A stretch of DNA of 64,000 nucleotides from NCBI GenBank assembly GCA_028023455.1, contig JAQFVV010000346.1, positions 787,096-851,095 of the forward strand. Direction: 5' to 3'. Made by a program: the position numbers and the translations under genes. Under the pieces are notes generated by a model. The model had not been told where the DNA came from. It did no database searches and saw nothing but the letters and a program-made list of their open reading frames with translations. Positions within the stretch are counted from its first letter, which is position 1, and every line of letters starts with the position of its first letter. The DNA is from Epiperipatus broadwayi (lineage: Eukaryota; Onychophora; Udeonychophora; Euonychophora; Peripatidae). This document shows, piece by piece, positions 10,995 to 23,525 of this stretch.

Positions 10995-11240
10995 TTTGGA
11001 TATGATCCCCTATTCTTTCTATTTGATTTTTAGTTAAACATACCATTTTAATATATTATTTTCATTAAAAATATATCCTGTGTTTCTTGTATGCATATGG
11101 ATAATTTTTTTAATTTTATGTTCCATAAATCTTGTTATAATTGCTTTCTTTGTCTCTCCTACATATATATTTATCATATTTCCTTATTTACATTTAGTAT
11201 ATTTTATTTTATAAATACCAATCAAATCTAAAACTGTTTT
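10995..11240 (-). pseudogene. Penelope-like GIY-YIG endonuclease fragment
   Basis: Minus strand translation from about 11232 gives LIGIYKIKYTKCK, a stop, then YVGETKKAIITRFMEHK. This matches the GIY-(x)n-YVG signature plus the conserved arginine and EH of the endonuclease domain at the C-terminus of Penelope-like element proteins, where it nicks target DNA. The domain is cut short after about 60 residues and has a stop between its two halves. A hammerhead motif lies about 620 bp to the right on the other strand. The relic sits in an INTS7 intron. Confidence 0.65.
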
Positions 11241-11862
11241 TATTATTTAAATAAAGGAAGTAATATTTATAAAAAAATTAAAACCAAATCTTAATAAAAA
11301 TTGGGGGAGGGGTAAAAAACAAAAAACAATAATAGCATAAAAGGAAATAATAGTATAAGAAAAAAATAAAGTTTTTTTTTGGGGGGGTGTGATAAAAATA
11401 GTTAAAAATATTAAAAGTTATAAGAATAGTTAATAGAGGGAGCTGTAGGATAGAATATGAAAGAGAAGTTAAAAAGGAAGTTGAATTACTAGAGTAAAAT
11501 GGAGGATAGAAACAGTTGAAAGAATAGATTAAGCTAAGAAAATTGTATATGGAATAATTAAGAAGGTAAAATGAATGGGAATAAGTATGATAATGATTAA
11601 AAAAAATTTTGGGAGTAGTGTAATTAAAAAAATTTTATAATGTAAATATTATATGTATTAAAGTTATATATATATAGGTATGTGTTATAAAGAAAGAGGA
11701 CAAAAAAGATTTTAAAAGAATATAAAATAGGAAGGTTAATATGTTAATGATATTATATGAATTGAAAAAGTTTAAAAAAATTTAAAAGTTTGATAGGAAT
11801 TTAATAATTTTATATAAAATAATGTATTTTAATGGTTGTATTTTTATGTGTATTCAAATTTT
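11241..11862. other. Purine-rich spacer, probable Penelope remains
   Basis: A/G-rich on the plus strand with several G runs (near 11301 and 11380) and no readable protein. Since it lies between a GIY-YIG fragment and a Penelope-type hammerhead, it may be eroded Penelope sequence, but I cannot show that. Confidence 0.3.
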
Positions 11863-11906
11863 GTAGATCTGATGAAGACTGCATGGTACAGTCGAAACTG
11901 TAATCA
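11863..11906 (+). ncRNA. Penelope-type hammerhead ribozyme motif
   Basis: Best copy of this family in the window. CTGATGA (core C3-A9) is followed by an unpaired A, a 5-bp stem II (GACTG with CAGTC, loop CATGGTA) and GAAAC. After it, TGTA can supply a two-base stem III (AC with GT) and the nucleotide before the scissile bond. Stem I would be short: GAT before the core with ATC after the cut. Penelope-like elements of many animals encode such minimal type I hammerheads. Whether this one cleaves is untested. Confidence 0.6.
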
Positions 11907-14900
11907 ATATTAAAAGTTTTTTTGCTGAAAAGTGAAATGTGAAAGATTTTTTGAAATTCAATATTTGAATACCAATTTCTGACATTAATTTTATTAATGT
12001 TCTTTCCCATATGACACAAAATTGTTGTTCGGTCTTTTTTACTTCGACTTTCATTAAACATTAATCCCTGCAAACGTATAATTATCTCCGACTATTGGAA
12101 ATAAGTGCCCTCAAGTGGTGGCATGGAAAAATACCAAAATTAATTTTTTTTTTTAATTATTATAAATTTAATTTTATTGTCAATTTTATTTATGTTCTCT
12201 ATAAATTTTTCAATTTCTCTCTTATTTAGATTAAAATTAAGAAATAATCATCTAATTATATATTTTAAAAAAGGACTTAAATCTGTGTTTTATTACATTT
12301 TTCTCATGATCATTCATATAAATGTTACTTAATGTGCCCAATGCATAATAAATAATAAAGGCATTAGATTTCTACAGAGAGAAAAATAACTGACATAAGA
12401 ATAACGAACAGAATAAATAAAATCATTAATAAATTAAATAAAAATATTACAAATTCAGCATAAAAAGAACTAATAAACAAGAAATTATATAAAATATATA
12501 TTGAGTAATTAATATTTAAATAATAATTAAAAAATGTACACTTAAATGGTATTTATGAAATAAAATATAATAAATATAAATAAGAAAATATGGTAAGGGT
12601 ATACATAGAAGAGAGAAAGAATACATTTATATCAAAATTAAGACTACTTAAAAATGATATAAAATATCTTAACGATATATATACAAAAAACATTGAACAT
12701 ATATTAATGAAAAAAAAAATGATATCAAAATGATATATATATATATATAATAAAGTTAGAAATATATAAATGTATGTTAATGTAATATATAATTATTATA
12801 AATAACAAAAATATTATATATATTGTAACAGTAAAAAAAAAATCCATAGTACAGGTTTGAACCCATAACCAATGACACATATAATGATATATAATGAGAT
12901 CATAAAGATATGTACCGTAAACTTTGGTTCAAATAAATAATAAGTTAAATGGTTAATAAAATTCGAATAAAAAATTTAATTCAAATATGGAAATAATATT
13001 AACCAATGCGATAATGGTGATTTATAATTTAAAAGCACAAGGACTCCCAAACATATTTTTTTTTGCTTTTCAGTTTTGATAAACAAAAAAAAATCAAAGG
13101 TGCCAAACCTAAAAAAGAAAGTTTACTCTTAGAAAACTTTAAAAAACACAATCATCAATTATTATCAACATCACAGCATGTCCCCCAGTGGATTGCTTGA
13201 TTTCGCAGGGCTGTGGATATTAACTAGTATATAGGCGTAAAAAGCATATATATTTGTATTGAATTATAAACACAAACTAAATGGATTAATAAAAATATAT
13301 ATTACAGTTTATTAATAATGAATAAATAAAACTGTTGAATATAATATACTTGCAACTATCTACACATACACAAATAAATATTATAGTAACAAAAGATATT
13401 TTAAGTTTAAGCTGTTTACATTTAAGACCTTATAGTATGGATAAAGATAAGACCTTACTACCTAAAATATTGAAATAGTCACAATCCCTGGTTATTTACA
13501 GGTAACATTCTTTTAATATTTTGCTGTTGTTTTCCATAGTTTGACTAACGATGGACTTCTCCTTAAACACTGATGATGTTAGAGAGAGAAAATACAGCAA
13601 TACTGATGATGTTAGATGCGGTATATCTGTAGGGCTTTATATGGGACTATTCATTTCTTCTTTCATGGCATTATAGAGGTGCTGCACAAGCTAATTTTCA
13701 AACTTCCGTGCTAATTTCTAGATAAGACTCCATTTTCCAGGCCTGGTGTGGTTTTTCACTATTAAGCCAGACATGATAGATAGATTTCTTCTAAATAAAA
13801 TCATCATACTGAGAGTTATAACTGGAGGATTTAAAAATACTTTAAAAACAGTCAGTAAAACATGGCTATCAAACACTTTTAACCAGTAGTTGTTTCTTTC
13901 TTCAGCATGAATCACTGAAACAAGACTCCAAAGGTAGACTTTGCTCACATGCAAAGCAATATGGAATTAGACTGCTACACTTCTGGAATTATAGTACTAA
14001 TAATAAGAATAATGTCTAGTTGCTTGTTTCAGACCCATTTAATAATGTTCAAACAACATATAACATCACCAGCTAGGTGATATATGACATTTGCGTCATT
14101 ACAATAACATATTTTTTGAAAAACACACCATTACTCTCTTCAAAATATGTTGTTGATATCAATTTTATTTTGCATTATATTCTGATTTTTAATCAAAATT
14201 ACCTCAAATCCAAAAGTCAACCAAGCCAAGAAAATAAAATCTACAACACAACCAATGGTTTCACTGTTATAAGCAGACTTATCAAGTATAAAAAACTACA
14301 AAACAACAACATATTTTTATTAAACATTACCCACAATTCCATTTACTTCCCATCCACCCTTAATATTAAAAGAACTCTTAAATAAGTTAATTGCTTCAGA
14401 ATCATAAATTTTTAATAATAAAGATTCTTTAATTCTTCTTTTTATTTCATTTCTCTCTCAAAAAAAAAAAGAAATATAAAGTTGCAAAATAAATCTCCTG
14501 CTATAGTTGAAATGGTCCCCATTAATGATTTTAATCCTTCTTATATATTATACAGATTCAGACATCTTTTAAAAATAAAGCTGATATGGCTTTACAAATT
14601 TTTTTTAACTATAAACTTTTTTTTAAAAAATGTAAAAAAATATATATATAATTGTTTTTTTAATATATTTTTTTATTTGTTTAAATTAATGTAATAATAA
14701 ATAAAAGTTCCCAGATTTATTACGTGTCTCTTAGCATTCCTAAAGACAAAATTGGAGACGCTATTAGATTATTTCAATCAACAAATAACTCTGTATAACA
14801 GTGTTATAAAATTAAACTGATTAGAACAAGAGATAATTTATGAAATTTATTAATACAGCTAAGATGGAAAACTTTGTAGTAGTTAAAAATCTCATTATCA

Positions 14901-14984
14901 TGAAATAAAACTTTAATTACTGCACTGGTTAAACCTAAAATTATGTACCTGAAGATTTGTGATGATGGTATATTAGATATGATA
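11907..14984. other. INTS7 intron, no gene seen
   Basis: About 3 kb of very AT-rich sequence. It holds TA microsatellites (near 12737 and 12760), long A and T runs and scattered short ORFs without similarity. The word GGGTTCAAACC on the minus strand near 12860 looks like a tRNA B box but has no convincing partner A box. Confidence 0.4.
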
Positions 14985-15322
14985 ATATATTGCACAATTT
15001 CACCATCTATCATTAAATGTTGAATGTATAGAAAATTTTAAACTTTATTTAAACTTTTCATATACAAACAACTTGTTAGCAAGAAGACACAACTAGACAA
15101 CACAGGTTAGTAAGTACACAACATTTCAAGCAGTATTATTCTCCATTCTTCAGATGTTTCCTGATCAGTGACAATATTACATGAAACGTGTAATTACTAA
15201 CCTATGTTGTCTATTTGTGTGATTTACTAATAAATTGTTTAGTTTTGAAGTTTTTATAAAGTTTAAAATTTTCTGGACATTCAACATTTAATGATAGAAA
15301 TAGTTCAACATATTGAAATTAT
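14985..15322. mobile_element. Foldback MITE family M2, copy 1
   Basis: Left arm (about 14985-15105) and right arm (about 15195-15322) are reverse complements: both contain CTATCATTAAATGTTGAATG, AGAAAATTTTAAACTTTAT and ACAAC(A)NAGGTTAGTAA on the appropriate strand. The unpaired centre is about 90 bp. A related element lies at 51167-51621. There is no coding capacity, so it is a non-autonomous inverted-repeat element. Confidence 0.7.
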
Positions 15323-15516
15323 GTAGTCTCATTCAAATTTCAGTCTTTGACATGATTCCTTTACACCTGCACCATCCACTGAAGATAAAGAATTAGTACT
15401 ACCTGTTATTGTTCATATAACTGCTTCTTTCCTATTCATGAATACATAATCTGGAAAATAATTCAGCAAAATACATCTAATAAAGCATTAAATCTTTACT
15501 GTTATATAGATATATA

Positions 15517-15547
<31 letters not shown>

Positions 15548-18021
15548 GATTCAAACCTTGAATTTAATAAAGTTTTTAAATTAAAATCCAATGCTGGTGG
15601 TAAAAAAAATTGTATTTAACTTTTGAAAGCCTTTAAGATAAATAATAATAATATTGATAATAAATATTAAAATTAATATTAATCTGCAGTTAATAAAATT
15701 TAACGTTATCTTTTTTTTTAAATATGTTTTTTTTATCTCTTCTTAAGTAATATTTTTTCGTTTTTATTTAAGATGCAAAATTGATTTCTTGTTTAATTAA
15801 TAATTAATATTTTTTATTATAACTAAGATATATTTATTTATCAATTAATTGATTTTTTTTTTAAATCTTCATTCATATTATTATACCTAAATAATAATAA
15901 TTATGCCATTGCTTTCTATTGCATGTAAGCATGATAGAACTTGTAAGATAAATGCAAGCTAATTAAAGGGATTGTCTCCGATATGGTTACATATTTGCAT
16001 AAATATAGCTGTATATTGTATTTTATTTATGCGTTGGATTCAGCTGTAAATATTGTAAATAAATTTAATTATTTTATTTATATTATTATAAATGTTCATT
16101 GATCTCTCTCACTCCAAGTTTAAATAAACATACCTATCTCACACACAGCACGACACAATGCCATGTTTTCTTTTACGCTAATAGTACGTAAACAGAGGGG
16201 CTAACATCAAAAAAGCTAGGAAGGGATTTGAACCCAACCTATAGATGTTCTCTTTTAGAGATGGTGCCTTAATCTGCAATATGGCAGATATTTTTTTGAA
16301 GTAATAAAAAACATCTTTAGTTGCAAAGGGTAGATTCTCTCTCTCTGTATCCCGAGACATTTGATGGGGAATAATGGTCAGGAAATATGGCATGGCTGCC
16401 TAATCAGTTTGACTATCATATTAAATTCTAAAAAAAAATTTAATCTGTTGCCATTCTTAACATTGATTAATTCCAGAGTTTGACTCTTCTTACATTGAAA
16501 TAAAAAATTATATATGTTTGAAAAGAGGGGTAAAACTGTAGGCCCATTTCAATAGACATATATTAAAACAAAAAAAAATTACGTACATATTTTTTAAAAA
16601 ACTTTCACAATTGTTCTTATACTTCAAACATAGAATTTGATTATATAAATTATTCTAATGAGCATTTTGATTGAAACAGTCTTTTCAATTGGACCAAAAC
16701 ATGTCATAAGTCCCCAAATATCATAACCATTACTCATGCATTTATAAACTTATCTTTGCCAATAGTGACAGAAAAACAAAATGAATTCAATATATCAGTC
16801 ACATGAATACATGACATTAAAAAATTATTAAATTAATAATTAATTATATAAGAAATGAGACTAAATTTCACTTTTAATAACTTTGTTTTAATAATTTAAC
16901 ATAAATTAATGATTACAATCATTAAATTAGTATAATATCATTTTTCAGGCATGCATTCTTTGATTATAATCATCTTTCAGTAAATCATTCTTTCTTAAAT
17001 CAGAAACAATTATATTCCTTTTAACTATAGATAGAATATACAACAAATAAATACATGACCAATAATTATGGCATATCTGACTTTGATCAATTGAAAAAAC
17101 TCATTTATTCAAATTGCATATAAGAAGTCATTTCTTTCTTTCTTTCTTTTTTTACAATGTTAAAGTTATACATTTGAAATGTAAGAGAAATTAAAGATTT
17201 TAAAAAATATAACATCTTATAAATGAGGAAAGGAAGTTGAATAACAAAAAGGAAAGGATCGTATGTATATAAAGAAAAGCAGACTTTATCAATAATAAAT
17301 AATTTAAAATTTATATCTAAGATTAAAAAATATATAAGTTTTAACTTAATGAAAAATGACTAGTACAAAAGTTTTATCTCCTTCAACCTGCAGACATACT
17401 CTCTAAAATACCAACTCTAGGCATGAATTTTAAAATAAATGTGAAGATATTTAAAAACAAAGAAATTCAAGAAGTAGCAGATTTGACTTTTACGAGTCAT
17501 TACTGATTCCTAATTTGCAAAATGTAGACCAAGAAGAAGATAATTTGAAGAGGAAAACTATTTTTGTAGCATAGATTAATTCAAAACTTTATTTAATTAA
17601 TTAAAAAAAAAAACTGGAATATAGATGTTAACATTATGTATATATTGTGTATGCCATCAATACTCAATTTATGTTTACGGAAATGCAAAACTTACTTAGT
17701 TGGAAGGCTACAACATAAAACACTTCCCATGAGCTTCTAGAGAACAATAATACAGAAAAAAAAAGTGAGTTTTAATAGTCTATGCTAAAGTTATTTATTG
17801 AACTTTTTTTTAGCAATTCCACCATCTTTAATTTTTTTAAAGCTGAGCAAAGAAACTTAACTATTTATAAGCCTACAACAATTAAAAATATTGCATAGGG
17901 GCTCTTAGTCATTTATATATTTACTGGAAGTCAGAATAATTAAAGGGCACTTGTTTGAAATATGGTACTTATAAAATGAATTTATGTAATATGTATTTAT
18001 ATGAATGTGGATGTTATATAT
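15323..18021. other. INTS7 intron with simple repeats
   Basis: Contains a T-tract followed directly by an A-tract near 15521-15547 (self-complementary), a TTTC microsatellite near 17127 and much AT-rich filler. One tRNA-derived fragment is listed separately. No exon or transposase seen. Confidence 0.4.
16212..16292 (-). repeat. tRNA-derived SINE-like fragment
   Basis: Minus strand: TTGCAGATTAAGGCACC resembles a tRNA A box and D arm, and 40-50 nt further on GGGTTCAAATCCC is a perfect pol III B box. Overall spacing resembles a leucine-type tRNA, but the stems do not all pair and there is no CCA-side acceptor match. I therefore read it as a tRNA-derived SINE head or tRNA pseudogene rather than a working tRNA gene. 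Confidence 0.45.
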
Positions 18022-18383
18022 CTGGGGTGTCCAACAAGTCGATCGTGATCCACTGGTAGATCGCAGAGCCATTTTTGGTCGATCACGAGGCCAATCTGGC
18101 AAGAGCTGTCGGGTAACGAGTGAAATAAATTAAGTCAAGATTTTCAAGTTTTTTTGTTATTTTTGTTCTAAATTTTTTTTCAATTCTAGATAGCTAAAGT
18201 CCACTAAGTTGTATCATTATTGAAAATAATATTTTTAATCTTAATTTTACTAGGCAGATATATAAAAATGGTATGTATTTCACACCTCTCTCCACTTAGA
18301 CTACGCCTATGACAACAAGTCGATCGCAAAACATTTTTAAAATAAAAAGTAGATCTTATGAATACAAAAGTTGACCACCCCTG
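18022..18383. mobile_element. hAT-like MITE
   Basis: The ends are CTGGGGTGTCCAAC on the left and, read inward from the right, CAGGGGTGGTCAAC, a hAT-superfamily type terminal inverted repeat. Flanking 8-bp sequences TTATATAT and TTAAACAT match at six of eight positions, as expected of an old hAT target duplication. Just inside, GTCGATCGTGATCC and GTCGATCGCAAAAC form subterminal repeats. At 362 bp there is no room for a transposase. Confidence 0.65.
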
Positions 18384-18425
18384 TTAAACATCATAAGTTT
18401 TTGTTCTATTATTTATTTAATAAAA

Positions 18426-18491
18426 GCCTCATGATATAGTAGTTAGCACATTTGTCTGTTATGTCTATGATCTGGGGTTCAAATCCAAGAT
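18426..18491 (+). repeat. tRNA-derived fragment
   Basis: GATATAGTAGTTAGCAC resembles the A box and D arm of aspartate or glutamate tRNAs, and 35 nt later GGGGTTCAAATCC is a good B box. The anticodon stem does not pair and the acceptor arms do not match, so this is probably a SINE head or tRNA pseudogene. It lies 40 bp right of the hAT-like element. Confidence 0.45.
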
Positions 18492-18862
18492 AAAAAATTT
18501 TTAAGTTTCAATTAAATTTAGAAATTTTCTTTCGATATTCTGCACAAACCAACTGGCCAGACATTCAATACCAATCAAAAAACTATTTTTACTAAAGCAC
18601 CCATACTCAACTGTCCACCAAACTTTTATATGGTATTCAAAACACACACTCATTAATCTATGAGATATGCAGCATGTACTCCTTGCTTCAATCAGAAATC
18701 ACACTACTGACATTTGTTTGATTTATGTTGCATAATTAAATTGATGCATGAGTCTTGTTTCTTATAATTTGAAATGTCGATTATGACAGCAAGCTTGTAA
18801 CTATTTTGAAATGTATTGTTTTTTGTCAAACTATAATTTAATTATTCACAATGGCAAGAGGG

Positions 18863-19104
18863 TTAAGCCAATAAATCTCACATGATCACCATTTTTTATG
18901 CTTGCTCTTTACTGTTATTAAAACAGACAAAATTCTCTATACCTATTGCCACTCAGTGCAAGCCAGAATAATCAATGGATTCCAGAAGGCTTGTGCATAA
19001 AATCCCCATCTAGTGGCTACTCATCCAATATCCCCAGACTAGTTTCTGGCTTGTGGCCTTCGACAGTGAAGAGCCTTGGATCTGAGGGCACTTTTGACTG
19101 TTGT
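18863..19104 (-). mobile_element. R1 repeat copy 2 (ribozyme-bearing)
   Basis: Read on the minus strand it has the hammerhead module, the arm with CCATTGATTATTCTGG, TTTTGTCTGTTTTAATAACAG and the 3' module ending GATTTATTGGCTTA. Flanks share GCAAGAG followed by one mismatch and GTT (about 18854 and 19105), a probable target duplication of about 10 bp. It is one of the shorter copies, with one arm and one ribozyme, about 240 bp long. Confidence 0.65.
19023..19081 (-). ncRNA. R1 hammerhead motif, one core change
   Basis: On the minus strand everything matches the R1 consensus: outer stem I ATCCAA with TTGGAT, inner stem I with TCTTCA and TGGGGA, stem II GGC/GCC, GAAAC and TAGTC. The exception is the core, CTGTCGA, where A6 is T. 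That single change should impair cleavage. Confidence 0.6.
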
Positions 19105-19111
19105 AGCAAGA

Positions 19112-21258
19112 GTGTTGTCAAAATACAAATGAAAACTAACCGATGAAAATAGATTATTTGGGAAGAAAAATATTTTGTTGTGCAAAACCAACACAATTTG
19201 GCAACTTGTTTGATTTGTCATAAAAGTATTTTATTAAAAAATATAACACTGTTTATTATTATATCAAGAAACAATAAATCATTTAAGGAATCTTTTTTTC
19301 ACAAGGTTTTAATAAGTTGTGAAAATGAACAGTAATTATAACCACATTTTTTTACATACTTCATTGCAATTGCTAATAAGAGAAAAAGTTCTGGGATTGG
19401 TCATTTTGTTTGTGACAAGAAATTATTTTATTTTTGCAACAAGACGATAAAAATTACAGAGAACTTGAAAATGATAGTTGGCAATGTCTTTTAGCCTCTC
19501 TGTGCAACATCACAGAACAACTTGGTGAACTCAAACATTGTTTACAAGTTAAAAATAAAATAATTTCATATACATCATATAGAATATTTACTTTTGAGGA
19601 GTGCAGTGTACACAAACACATTTTGTGGTAACATTAGATATGGGTAATGAGTCGTTATATCTCATTCAAAAAAATTACTAATTAATTAAAAATCTAATTA
19701 ATGAGAAACTAAGCATCTATTATGAGGAAATACAAAACCAAATATTAATTTTTTTCTACAGAACAGGTTTTTTCATACCTGCACTTATATATGTAATATA
19801 TAAGGGGTTTGAATTCAGACTTTCACAGGACCCTCATTGATCACACACATCTAAACGATAAATAATCACCAATATACTTATTTCGTGCTAATTTCCCAAC
19901 TGCTGTGTCAGAATTCAAAACATCTATATATATTATAAGAAAAAAAGTTAATACGAATAGAAATGTACTTTATGTTTAATAAAATATTTATTAGTTATAT
20001 AAAAAAATAATTAACACTAAATAGAGATTTTACATTAGATAAAATATATTAATTAATTTTATAAATGATTAAGCATTGATTATTAATTAAATAAATTTTA
20101 TCTAACATAAAAATTTTCTGTTTCTACTATTATTACCTTTACATTTTATAATACATCTACTTATATTGGTGTTTTGAACACATATATAGTACCAACCATA
20201 CATAATAAAAGCTAAGCAAGATGGTACTGACATCTTTCCGAAAACTATACAATTATTTCAAATTATTTAGCTATCATATATAAAGGATTTAAGAGCAGAT
20301 TTCAGAATTTAAGAAATATTAAGAATTGTTCGTTGCTTGTAGAAAATCCCTGGTACTTAGAAACAGCAGTATACAGCTAACTGTTAGATTATGATTAATA
20401 AAAGAAAGCTACTTGCTGATTTCACTGAACTCAAAATCGATATGAACCTGGACATTATAAAAAAAAAAAAGTATACATTTTGGAAATTAGTGCCTGAAAA
20501 ATATAAGACTGTTCAAATTGTGCCCAAATGTTGCTCGTGTCATCTGTATCAACTTAATTTTGCGAATTATCCTATTCTAAATCAAATATATGTGAAGAAT
20601 GTATTAAAAGTAGCACACAGCAATTAAAACTAATCAAAAGTTTGTCTCAACATCAAAAATATAAATACTTGAAAACATTTAGGTTTATTTTTTACATTAT
20701 CATATTATGAGGTATTGTGTTCCAACCCATGTAATACAGAAAAAACATATGTATGTGATTTGAGGAAAAAGGCTGAGTAAGGCTCTACTAGAGGGTAAAA
20801 TAAGACAGGAATAATCATCCAAATCCATCCAGCAATTAAAAATCCTAATAGATAATGCCTTCTCTTTCACTATTTTTCCATATATGGTTACTGGAATGAT
20901 CTTTGATTTGTCCTGGAATACTCAAAGATTGTTTTGCCTACATTCATGAATTATAAAACCTGTTTTCCAATAATTCATTAGTGCATATATATATACTATC
21001 TTCCCTCACAGAAGTTATTCTCAGTAATTATTAATAATAAAAAAATGTAAATATAAATATTTGCAAATAATTTTTTTTAAAAAATACAGATCAGTAAAAA
21101 AGTTAATGAGAATAAAATTATTTGGAAGAAGGAAAGTTTTAACATTAAAAAAAAAAGAAGAAGAAGAAGAAAGACATTGGTTATTTAATTTCAACAAATC
21201 AGAGTAATTAGACTAAAATATACTTGTTAGAATGGAAATTAAATCTTTTGGTACATAC
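19112..21258. other. INTS7 intron, no gene recognised
   Basis: AT-rich. The longest open stretch, 20391-20627 on the plus strand (78 codons), encodes a lysine-rich peptide with CCSCHLYQLNFANYP. I do not recognise it and it has no splice context, so I do not call it a gene. A GAA microsatellite lies near 21155, close to the downstream side of the next INTS7 exon. Confidence 0.35.
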
Positions 21259-21355
21259 CGCTTCCAGTTACCATTAAACTTCCAATAATGTCAACAAAGC
21301 CGGAACTCAAAGAAGGAAAGTTTTCACATAACAGAACAGTGCTTCTTAGACAAAC
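21259..21355 (-). CDS. INTS7: INTS7 exon, Integrator subunit 7
   Basis: Ninety-seven bases entering in phase 0 after TGTCTTTAG and leaving in phase 1 before GTATGTAC. It encodes VCLRSTVLLCENFPSLSSGF then VDIIGSLMVTGS. With the preceding exon's ALK end, this parallels the human stretch TLKIALNCMVKLAKGRPHLS followed by a short helix (VVETLLTQL). The leucine/valine-rich helical pattern fits an ARM/HEAT-type repeat. Flanking introns are 15.8 and 15.4 kb. Confidence 0.82.
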
Positions 21356-21788
21356 CTAAAGACATAAGCAATTTTTTAAAATTAGTAAACTAAAAATAAT
21401 TCTAAAATAAAATACATAACAACATTTTTAAAAATGTGTGTACATAAATGTTAAAACAATATTTTATGGGTAATAGATATAAAAAATATATTGTCTGGGT
21501 TCATCCATATATAATTATCAACTGTACTATTGAACAAACATTCTGGGTGAATCATATATACCATCAACTGAATAATGAATATTATTTAGAAAAACTTAAT
21601 AGAAATATTACAAGTGATAACACATACAATAAAATTAAAAGTTTTTTTTAAATAATATTTATTACTTAGTTAATGAAAGGTGCAATCCACCCAAAACAAA
21701 CTATTAATCATAATTAATGAACGTGAACAATATACAATACAAATAAAATGTCTGTTAATTAAAAACAATAAAAATAATAAGTATAATA

Positions 21789-21893
21789 GTAATTAACTAT
21801 TATATAAAGTCTTTCAATCTGCAGAAGATGGTTAAGGAATTAACCAAAAGTACTTCTGCAAATTGAAAGACTGGTATACAGTAGTCAATTACC
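21789..21893. repeat. Inverted Penelope-tail stem-loop
   Basis: A nested hairpin. The outer arms GTAATTAACTA and TAGTCAATTAC, then CTTTCAAT with ATTGAAAG, then CAGAAG with CTTCTG, enclose an inner hairpin GGTTAA(GG)AATTAACC. The right half matches 46030-46115, just downstream of the Penelope-like ORF, so this is a Penelope 3' tail with a partly inverted duplicate of its own end. Confidence 0.55.
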
Positions 21894-23525
21894 ATTATAT
21901 TTATTTTTATTCTTTTATATGTATATGCTCAAATTTATATATATATACTCAAATTTATATGGATAATTCTCAACACAACCTAACCTTCATACATCCATCA
22001 TGAGTTGATCAGAATTCAGAAAACTTCTAAAATCACCCATCATTATTGATTTTCATAGTTCATCTATTCCAAAAATGATTTTGATAATGAAATACTGATG
22101 AACTGTTTATCTTCAAATTAGCAATAATCATTCTACTTATTCTTCTGAACTGATCATTAAAAAAAGATATTGGTGAGAGCTAATTAGTTGGATCTATTTA
22201 GAGGTTATAAATACTTTTCAACTCTATGGTGGTATCTTGTATGTAAACCATAATTTCATTTTAAAAATACATTTTAAGAAAAATGACAAAGAAATCTACC
22301 AAATGAAAACATGGTTGCATATATGCAATTACAGATATCAATAAAACTAATATATTTTTTTTATGGGTTTGATTTTTTTTTTTTTATTTCATTTGTCTGT
22401 CATACTTTTTAAATATGAATTAACGAAATGTATTTTCACATTAAAAATATATTTGAATGTATTATAAACTGTTTTAAAAAAATGTGAGTAATCATATATG
22501 TATATCACAGATTAATGTTATGGTTTATTAGTTAATTAAGACAATAAATCAAACCAGAGATATGCATAAACGTGCAATCTATTTTATTATGTTATCTGCG
22601 ATCTACACAATTTTAAGCACGATATATATTTTATGTATATGTGAGATTGTAAGTTATCTGATCCTCTACGAGAAGTGCTGGTTTTTCATAGAGATTTCAT
22701 ACGGGCAGTGCAATAAAAGTGGAAGAAATTTTGGATACTTTATTATACTTCTTATGCCCATAACAAGACCATATTCAAATACTCCTTACTTGATCAGTAA
22801 GTACTTCTTATATTTTGGTTCATTAACATATTATTACAACTCTTAGAATTGATTTTTTAAATCAATTTGCTTCTTGTATTAATGTTAGCCTGTTGACATT
22901 TCCTTTTGAGAAGATAATTTCCAATAAGCATAAACTGACCGAATCATATTTTTCTGAGATTTATCTATTAGATTTAATATAATGTTGCTGATATCAAAGA
23001 TCTATTTCTGATTACTGTTCAATCATTGCAATTATGTTTTGAATTGGCATATAATGCTGAAGCTCTAAAATCATCAAGATCAGTCGAGGGTACATGATAA
23101 GATTTATGGACCATCTTCACGACAACATCTTTTGACATCTCAGTTCATCATTTTTACTTCAATTGTAAGTTGTTTAGTAAAATAATTATACCCTACATGA
23201 TAGATAATTAGATATTCTTGTCATAATAAAAAATAATAAATTGTTTAATATCAAATACGGTAATAAAAAGATTTTGAAAACCAAAAAAAATGTAGAGGTA
23301 ATTTCTGAAACTAAATATTTAATATAAAATTTTGATACTTTAAATTTCTGGAAATCTAAAAGAGTTAAAATTTATCTTTTCTTACAAATAATTTCTACTT
23401 GGTTATAATAAAAAAAATGTTTAAAGCTTATTATATCTTCTAACAGATTATATTTTTAAATATATATATATATATACAGCTCATCTATAAATATCCATTG
23501 TTTTAACATATTTACCAAAATAGAT
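21894..23525. other. INTS7 intron, no gene recognised
   Basis: AT-rich. An open stretch of 94 codons at 22562-22846 (plus) is mostly hydrophobic, I/L/Y-rich and has no recognisable family. I treat it as chance. A TA microsatellite lies near 23463. Confidence 0.35.

Noticed and set aside
12840-12920. tRNA-like sequence on the minus strand with GGGTTCAAACC
   Set aside because: The B box is good but no A box at the proper distance and no pairing stems.
15140-15185. CTGAAGA near 15155 on the minus strand as another hammerhead
   Set aside because: The sequence after it forms no stem II and GAAAT replaces GAAAC; it belongs to the M2 foldback arms.
20391-20627. 78-codon open frame with a CCSCHLYQLNF stretch
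   Set aside because: No recognisable family, no splice or promoter context, and composition no different from other chance frames in this AT-rich region.
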